A stretch of DNA of 35,883 nucleotides from JAWLBM01 sp041687675 (GTDB lineage Bacteria > Pseudomonadota > Alphaproteobacteria > Rhizobiales > Pleomorphomonadaceae), in contig JAWLBM010000049.1 of the NCBI GenBank assembly GCA_041687675.1, positions 1 through 35,883 on the forward strand. The letters run 5' to 3'. Below the pieces are notes generated by a model. It saw only the letters and a program-made list of their open reading frames with translations. It searched no databases and was not told the origin of the DNA. This document shows, piece by piece, positions 31,643-35,883 of the stretch (the first letter of the stretch is position 1; every line of letters begins with the position of its first letter). Both the position numbers and the translations under genes were made by a program.

Positions 31643-32440
31643 TCAGTTGAAAACCAGTATGGATGAATAGCCCACTTCGTTGCTGTTCCAGTTGGCCGGC
31701 ATGGGGACGATGGCACACATGCCGAACTTATAGGCGCCGGGGTTCAACCCCGAGAAAACCCAGCTCACCCCGAACACAGCGCGGGTGTTCTGTGCCACCT
31801 GCAGGCCGAAGATAGCTCCCCCTTGGGGCACGACCGGAGCGCCGGCGGCGGCGCTCTGGTAGCAGGGCGCAATTCCGAGTCCGCTGGCGCCGCCCGCGGC
31901 GGTGCTGCCCATCGCCTTGTTCGCCGTGAGATGCACCTTCTGACCTGCCGACAGGGTGAGGTCGGTCACAGGCCCGACGAAGCCCCAAGTGCTGGCGGCG
32001 AGTTGGTTGGGGTTAGTGCCACTGGTTGACTTGCTGCTGAAAGTGACGACCCCCGGGGGGCCCATCGGCCCAGCCGCCCCCTGAGGCCCCGCCGGGCCGG
32101 TCTCGCCCTGCGGCCCGATCGGCCCGCAGGCGGAGACCGGCACCAGGTCCGATTTCTTGCCGAGCGTCAGCCGGATCTCGCAGTCGCCCGGGGTCATCGG
32201 CACCGAGAAGCGAAACCGCCCGTCGGTGCCGCTGCGCCTCGATCTCGCTGGATCGTCCAGCTTCACCCGTTTGCGCGCAACCGGCGTCTTGCCGACGATC
32301 ACCAGCCGGCCCGCCTCGTGGGCGGCCTTGGACAGCAGAATGCCGGTGTTCGGAAGCTTGTTCGCCGCCTCGGCGCCGCAGGCGCCGGCCGCAGCGATCA
32401 TGACCAGCGCCAGGCTGGAGATGTTGCAGACCCTTCTCAT
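31643..32440 (-). CDS. Short collagen-like secreted protein, paralogue of the long one
   Basis: A 265-residue protein with the same plan in miniature. Signal peptide 1-26 (ISSLALVMIAAAGACGAEA). N-terminal domain with NTGILLSKAAHEAGRLVIVG and KLDDPARSRRSGTDGRFRF, cysteines 87 and 105. Only 8 Gly-X-Y triplets (106-130: GPIGPQGETGPAGPQGAAG then PMGPPG). C-terminal domain 131-265 with NPNQLAASTWGFVGP, SAGQKVHLTANKAMGS, cysteines 193 and 242, ending NSNEVGYSSILVFN. Both end domains align with the protein at 28995 throughout. ATG 32440 is preferred; a GTG at 32443 is possible. A stalk this short may still trimerise through the end domains. Confidence 0.85.
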   Translation of the reverse strand: MRRVCNISSLALVMIAAAGACGAEAANKLPNTGILLSKAAHEAGRLVIVGKTPVARKRVKLDDPARSRRSGTDGRFRFSVPMTPGDCEIRLTLGKKSDLVPVSACGPIGPQGETGPAGPQGAAGPMGPPGVVTFSSKSTSGTNPNQLAASTWGFVGPVTDLTLSAGQKVHLTANKAMGSTAAGGASGLGIAPCYQSAAAGAPVVPQGGAIFGLQVAQNTRAVFGVSWVFSGLNPGAYKFGMCAIVPMPANWNSNEVGYSSILVFN

Positions 32441-32454
32441 CACGCATCACCCGC

Positions 32455-32475
32455 GGGCCGAGGCATGCGAGGCCC
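32455..32475 (-). promoter_or_regulatory. Leader hairpin with GCATGC, short collagen-like gene
   Basis: GGGCC (32455-32459) pairs with GGCCC (32471-32475) around a loop that contains GCATGC (32463-32468), 14 bp before the ATG. The GC-rich frame, the loop motif and the following GGGTGAT match the leader of the long gene. Confidence 0.5.
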
Positions 32476-32483
32476 GTGCCATA

Positions 32484-32507
32484 ACTATAGCAATGGTCCG
32501 CATTATA
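32484..32507 (-). promoter_or_regulatory. A/T-rich promoter region of the short collagen-like gene
   Basis: The minus strand contains a perfect TATAAT (32502-32507) and a TATAGT (32484-32489) in an A/T-rich patch unusual for this genome. A matching -35 is not evident (TTGAAT is only 10 bases from TATAAT), so an activator may be needed. Confidence 0.45.
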
Positions 32508-32592
32508 TGCAGTGGAAATTCAACGATGACCTGTGAGCGACCGCTCATACGATCCAGCGGACGGCGCGGCCGGCGCCGGAAACACGCCCGGC

Positions 32593-33024
32593 CTACCCCG
32601 CCTCGGACAACAGGATGCTTGTTTCCGACTGCGTGACGCCCTTCACGGCGCGGATGTCGTGCAGCGCCCGGTCGAGGGTGGCGAGGTCGGGGGCGTCGAG
32701 GTCGAGCACCAGGTCCCAGCGGCCGTTGGTGGAGTGGATCCGCCGCACCTCCGGCAGCCGCTTCAGCGCCGTCACCACGGCCCGCGTGTCGGCGGCGCGC
32801 ACCTCCACCGAGGTGATCGCCCGCACGCGGCCGGTCTCCACGTCCGAGCGCAGGCGGATCGTGAACCCCATCAGCACGCCGGCGGCCCGCAGCCGGTCGA
32901 TCCGGTTCTGCACCGTGCCGCGGGACACCCCGAGGATGCGGCCGAGGGTGGCGGTGGGCAGCCGGGCGTCGTCGCGCAGCAGCTGGATGAGGCGGCGGTC
33001 CGTGTCGTCGAGCGCGGGGGTCAT
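32593..33024 (-). CDS. Lrp/AsnC family transcriptional regulator
   Basis: A 143-residue regulator. The N-terminal helix-turn-helix is LDDTDRRLIQLLRDDARLPTATLGRILGVSRGTVQNRIDRL, and the C-terminal RAM ligand-binding domain includes VRAITSVEVRAADTRAVVTALKRLPEVRRIHSTNGRWDLVL, given here by its blocks. It is divergent from the arginase gene with a 126-bp shared control region, which suggests that it controls arginine catabolism in response to arginine or ornithine. The ATG at 33024 is the only good start. Relatives such as ArcR-type or PutR-type regulators act the same way. Confidence 0.9.
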   Translation of the reverse strand: MTPALDDTDRRLIQLLRDDARLPTATLGRILGVSRGTVQNRIDRLRAAGVLMGFTIRLRSDVETGRVRAITSVEVRAADTRAVVTALKRLPEVRRIHSTNGRWDLVLDLDAPDLATLDRALHDIRAVKGVTQSETSILLSEAG

Positions 33025-33054
33025 TGGCGATCCGGGATCATTCTCTGCCGATTC

Positions 33055-33090
33055 GCCAGCCTACCACACGATTTGCGGCACTTCGCTGGC
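33055..33090. promoter_or_regulatory. GCCAGC/GCTGGC inverted pair in the Lrp-arginase spacer
   Basis: GCCAGC (33055-33060) and GCTGGC (33085-33090) are perfect complements with 30 bp between equivalent positions, close to three helical turns. This suits an oligomeric Lrp protein, but the half-sites are short. A TTGACC at 33098 could be the -35 of the arginase gene. Confidence 0.3.
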
Positions 33091-33150
33091 TTTTCGTTGA
33101 CCGTCCCGGCAGCCATGCTCGGGGGGATCCATAGTTGAACGGGACACGCG

Positions 33151-34125
33151 ATGAACGTCGAGACCGCCCGCATCCTGACCCACGAGTCCCGCCCCGTCCG
33201 CGGCGCCGTCTCCCTCCTCGGCGTGCCGCTCGAGCGCGGCGCCGGCACCGCCGGCACGCTGATGGGGCCGGCCGCGCTCCGCACGGCCGGCCTGCCGGCG
33301 ATGCTCGCCGACCTCGGCTACGCCGTCACGGACCACGCCGACATGGCCGCCCCCGCGCCGGTCGCCCCGGCGATGGCCGAGGCGGACGCGGCGCGCTGCC
33401 GCAACCTCGACGAGGTCACCGGCTGGGTGCGGGCGATCCACGACCGCGCCTACGACCTCTCCGCCGTCGGCATTCCCGTGTTCATGGGCGGCGACCACTC
33501 CCTGTCGATGGGCACGATCTCCGGCCTTGCGCGGCGCGCGGCGGAGGAGGACCGGCCGATGGCGGTGGTCTGGCTCGACGCCCACGCCGACTACAACACC
33601 CCGGCGACCTCGCCCTCCGGCAACATGCACGGCATGTCGGTCGCCTTCCTCACCGGCGAGCCGAGCCTCGCGCCGCTCCTCGGCGACCGCCCCCTGCACC
33701 CGCTGCACCCTGCCAACGTCCACCTCTTCGGCGTCCGCTCGGTGGACCGCGACGAGCGCCGCCGCCTCGCCGCCGACGGCGTCGACGTGGTCGACATGCG
33801 GGCGATCGACGAGGCCGGCGTCGCCGCGCTGCTCCGCCGCCTGCTCGCCGACATCCCGGCCGAGGCGCGCATCCACGTCAGCCTCGACGTCGACTTCCTC
33901 GACCCCGGCCTCGCCCCCGGCGCCGGCACGCTGGTGCCGGGCGGCGCGAGCTACCGGGAGGCGCACCTCGTCATGGAGATGCTCCACGACGACGGCCGCC
34001 TCGGCTCGCTCGACATCGTCGAGCTCAACCCCTTTCTCGACGAGCGCGGCCGCAGCGCCCGCCTCGTCGCCGAGATGACGGCGAGCCTGTTCGGCCTCAC
34101 CGTCCTCGCCCGCGCCCCCCGCTGA
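33151..34125 (+). CDS. rocF: Arginase
   Basis: A 324-residue ureohydrolase that splits L-arginine into ornithine and urea. The two-manganese site is complete: VFMGGDHSLSMGTISG, VVWLDAHADYNTPATSPSGNMHGM, and HVSLDVDFLDPGLAPG. The SPSGNMHGM segment is the arginase-specific substrate loop, which separates it from agmatinase. The length fits. ATG 33151 begins just before the conserved start VSLLGVPLERGAG. The next gene encodes ornithine aminotransferase, 25 bp downstream, so the pair turns arginine into glutamate semialdehyde. Confidence 0.95.
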   Translation: MNVETARILTHESRPVRGAVSLLGVPLERGAGTAGTLMGPAALRTAGLPAMLADLGYAVTDHADMAAPAPVAPAMAEADAARCRNLDEVTGWVRAIHDRAYDLSAVGIPVFMGGDHSLSMGTISGLARRAAEEDRPMAVVWLDAHADYNTPATSPSGNMHGMSVAFLTGEPSLAPLLGDRPLHPLHPANVHLFGVRSVDRDERRRLAADGVDVVDMRAIDEAGVAALLRRLLADIPAEARIHVSLDVDFLDPGLAPGAGTLVPGGASYREAHLVMEMLHDDGRLGSLDIVELNPFLDERGRSARLVAEMTASLFGLTVLARAPR

Positions 34126-34150
34126 GACCGCCCGACCGGAGACCCCCGCG

Positions 34151-35356
34151 ATGACCCTGCACGCCGCCGACCTCATCTCCATCGAGCACCGCCTCGGCGC
34201 CCACAACTACAAGCCGCTCGACGTGGTGCTCGCCCGCGGCGAGCGGGTCTGGGTCTGGGACACCGAGGGCAAGCGCTACCTCGACTGCCTCAGCGCCTAT
34301 TCGGCGGTGAACCAGGGCCACTGCCATCCCCGCATCCTCGCCGCCATGGTCGAGCAGGCGGGCCGGCTGACGCTGACCTCCCGCGCCTTCCGCAACGACC
34401 AGCTCGCCCTCTTCTACGAGGAGGTCGCCGCCCTCACCGACAGCCACAAGGTGCTGCCGATGAACTCCGGCGCCGAGGCGGTGGAGACCGCCGTCAAGGC
34501 GGTGCGCAAGTGGGGCTACGAGGTGAAGGGAGTGCCGGAGGACCGCGCCGAGATCATCGTCTGCTCGGACAACTTCCATGGCCGCACGCTCGGCATCGTC
34601 TCCTTCTCGACCGATCCGGACGCCCGCGGCGGCTTCGGCCCCTTCGCCCCCGGCTTCCGGGTGATCCCCTTCGGCGACGCCGACGCCCTGGAGGCGGCGA
34701 TCAACGGCAACACCGTCGCCTTCATGGTCGAGCCGATCCAGGGCGAGGCCGGCGTCATCATCCCGCCGGCGGGCTATTTCAGCCGCGTCCGCGAGATCTG
34801 CAGCCGCCGCGGCGTGACGCTGATCCTCGACGAGATCCAGACCGGCCTCGGCCGCACCGGCCGGCTGCTGGCAGAGGAGCACGAGGGCATCGTCGCCGAC
34901 GTGACCCTCGTCGGCAAGGCGCTGTCGGGCGGCTTCTACCCGGTCTCTGCGGTGCTCTCGAACAGCGACGTGCTCGGCGTCCTGAAGCCCGGCCAGCACG
35001 GCTCCACCTTCGGCGGCAACCCGCTCGCCTGCGCGGTGGCGCGGATGGCGCTGAAGGTGCTGGTCGAGGAGGGCATGATCGAGAACTCCGAGGCGATGGG
35101 CGCCCGCTTCAGGGCGGGGCTCGAGGGGCTGCGCTCCAACGTCGTCCGCGAGGTCCGCGGCCGCGGCCTGATGCTGGCGGTGGAACTCCACCCGGAGGCC
35201 GGCGGCGCGCGCCCCTATGTGGAGGCCCTGCGCGAGGCCGGGGTGCTGGCCAAGGACACCCACGGCCACACCATCCGCCTCGCCCCGCCGCTGGTGATCA
35301 CCGCCGACGAGGTGGACTGGGCGCTGGAGCGCATCGCCGGCGTGCTGGGGGGCTGA
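34151..35356 (+). CDS. rocD: Ornithine--oxo-acid transaminase
   Basis: A 401-residue class III PLP aminotransferase. IEHRLGAHNYKPLDVVLARGERVWVWD is the usual ornithine aminotransferase start, NSGAEAVETAVKAVRKWGYE and NFHGRTLGIVSFS bind PLP, LILDEIQTGLGRTGRLLAEEHE carries the Asp, and GKALSGGFYPVSAVL holds the Schiff-base Lys256. It transfers the delta-amino group of ornithine to 2-oxoglutarate, giving glutamate-5-semialdehyde, which cyclises to pyrroline-5-carboxylate, the substrate of ProC encoded at 17467. It is in an operon with arginase. The region after it is repeats only. Confidence 0.96.
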   Translation: MTLHAADLISIEHRLGAHNYKPLDVVLARGERVWVWDTEGKRYLDCLSAYSAVNQGHCHPRILAAMVEQAGRLTLTSRAFRNDQLALFYEEVAALTDSHKVLPMNSGAEAVETAVKAVRKWGYEVKGVPEDRAEIIVCSDNFHGRTLGIVSFSTDPDARGGFGPFAPGFRVIPFGDADALEAAINGNTVAFMVEPIQGEAGVIIPPAGYFSRVREICSRRGVTLILDEIQTGLGRTGRLLAEEHEGIVADVTLVGKALSGGFYPVSAVLSNSDVLGVLKPGQHGSTFGGNPLACAVARMALKVLVEEGMIENSEAMGARFRAGLEGLRSNVVREVRGRGLMLAVELHPEAGGARPYVEALREAGVLAKDTHGHTIRLAPPLVITADEVDWALERIAGVLGG

Positions 35357-35373
35357 GGACGCGGGTGATGCCG

Positions 35374-35451
35374 CCCCGCCGACCGGCGTTCAGAGAGGCT
35401 TGGGTGAGCCATCCCCGCCGACCGGCGTCGCGGCGACCGTGGGCGAACCAC
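35374..35451. repeat. Imperfect 39-bp tandem repeat, two units
   Basis: CCCCGCCGACCGGCGT is identical at 35374-35389 and 35413-35428. The rest of each unit is related but diverged (ending GGGTGAGCCA and GGGCGAACCA). Confidence 0.65.
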
Positions 35452-35506
35452 CTCCTCGGATCGTGATCCCGACGAAATCCGGCGCGACCGCCCTCCCACC
35501 TCAGAC

Positions 35507-35753
35507 CGTCATCCCGGCGAAAGCCGGGATCCAGAAAACCTAACCGGGTCAGGTCGGTAGCGGAACCTGGATCCCGGCTTTCGCCGGGATGACGGCTTTG
35601 TGCTGCCCGGATGACGGCGCGGTTTCCGCCCGGATGACGGCGCACGCGGGGGGCGACGGCGTGGGGCGGGTGACGCTGCGACGGCTGCCTTGAGGCGGGG
35701 ACCACCAGCGCAAATCCTCCAACGACGTCATCCCGGCGAAAGCCGGGATCCAG
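35507..35753. repeat. Cluster of alphaproteobacterial palindromic elements
   Basis: Full copies with core TCCCGGCGAAAGCCGGGA at 35507-35534 and 35726-35753, and an inverted copy at 35567-35594. Two identical 16-bp half copies, GCCCGGATGACGGCGC, lie at 35605-35620 and 35628-35643. The clustering suggests local duplication. Confidence 0.8.
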
Positions 35754-35883
35754 ACAGCCTTTCGGCTCCCGTGCCGTGGCCGAGACTGGATCCCTGTGTG
35801 TCGATTCTGTGCGAAGGTGTAGACGGGCGGGAGATCGCTGGATCCCTGGTCTTCGAGACCGTAAGCCGGTCACGATCCCCGCC

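Larger units (their letters stand above)
35357..35883. other. Gene-free, repeat-packed tail of the window
   Basis: About 530 bp with no convincing gene. It carries a two-unit 39-bp repeat (35374-35451), three full palindromic elements (35507, 35567, 35726), a degenerate one near 35457-35484, two half copies (35605-35620, 35628-35643) and two CTGGATCCCTG fragments (35786-35796, 35838-35848). Confidence 0.7.

Noticed and set aside
31643..32440. Lipoprotein call for the short collagen-like protein (AAAGAC at residues 16-21)
   Set aside because: The position -3 residue is Ala rather than Leu and a normal signal peptidase I site (AEA) follows, so lipidation is not supported.

Overview
The window is high-GC DNA, roughly 70% G+C by eye, from an alphaproteobacterium, most likely of the order Hyphomicrobiales (Rhizobiales). 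The evidence is an Omp25/Omp31-type porin, the conserved chromosomal blocks ubiK/YbjN/proC, lgt/methyltransferase/pgeF and prs/rplY/pth/ychF, a petP/petR-like pair, an element resembling the rhizobial RIME repeat, and many copies of the short palindrome common between alphaproteobacterial genes. No rRNA, tRNA, CRISPR array, transposase or integrase was recognised.

Layout. 1-188: inverted intergenic repeats. 189-2753: pteridine-reductase-like SDR, outer-membrane barrel protein with a clear terminator, glutathione transferase. 2109-4931 is a minus-strand run: small secreted protein, RNase T2, DUF1176 protein, glutathione transferase. 5102-6040: a lower-GC alpha/beta-hydrolase-like gene whose stop codon overlaps that of rlmJ. 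7177-10346: M15 peptidase, amino-acid ABC transporter permease and binding protein, large secreted protein of unknown function. 10529-11859: pgsA-moaD-moaE. 11965-16202: cupin, ilvE, and a divergent MarR/response regulator/histidine kinase operon. 16209-19814: tRNA-binding protein, TetR regulator, proC, YbjN, ubiK, all on the minus strand. 19991-28649: a long plus-strand series of housekeeping genes. 28650-32440: an accessory locus of collagen-like secreted proteins. 32593-35356: an arginine catabolic unit (Lrp-type regulator, arginase, ornithine aminotransferase). 35357-35883: a gene-free tail packed with repeats.

The most unusual region is the collagen-like locus. It holds two secreted paralogues with homologous N- and C-terminal domains and conserved cysteine pairs, but very different Gly-X-Y stalks: about 117 triplets interrupted by a phage-tail-like module, against 8 triplets. 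A small hydrophobic ORF lies between them. Downstream of the long gene is what looks like a collapsed third copy that keeps the leader and signal-peptide start. All three leaders place GCATGC in or at the loop of a small hairpin just before the start codon, a possible undescribed shared regulatory element. The long stalk is still changing: a 90-bp block is duplicated in tandem with only two differences.

Start codons were chosen from ribosome-binding sites, signal peptides and family length. Functions rest on motif recognition alone, since no database search could be run.
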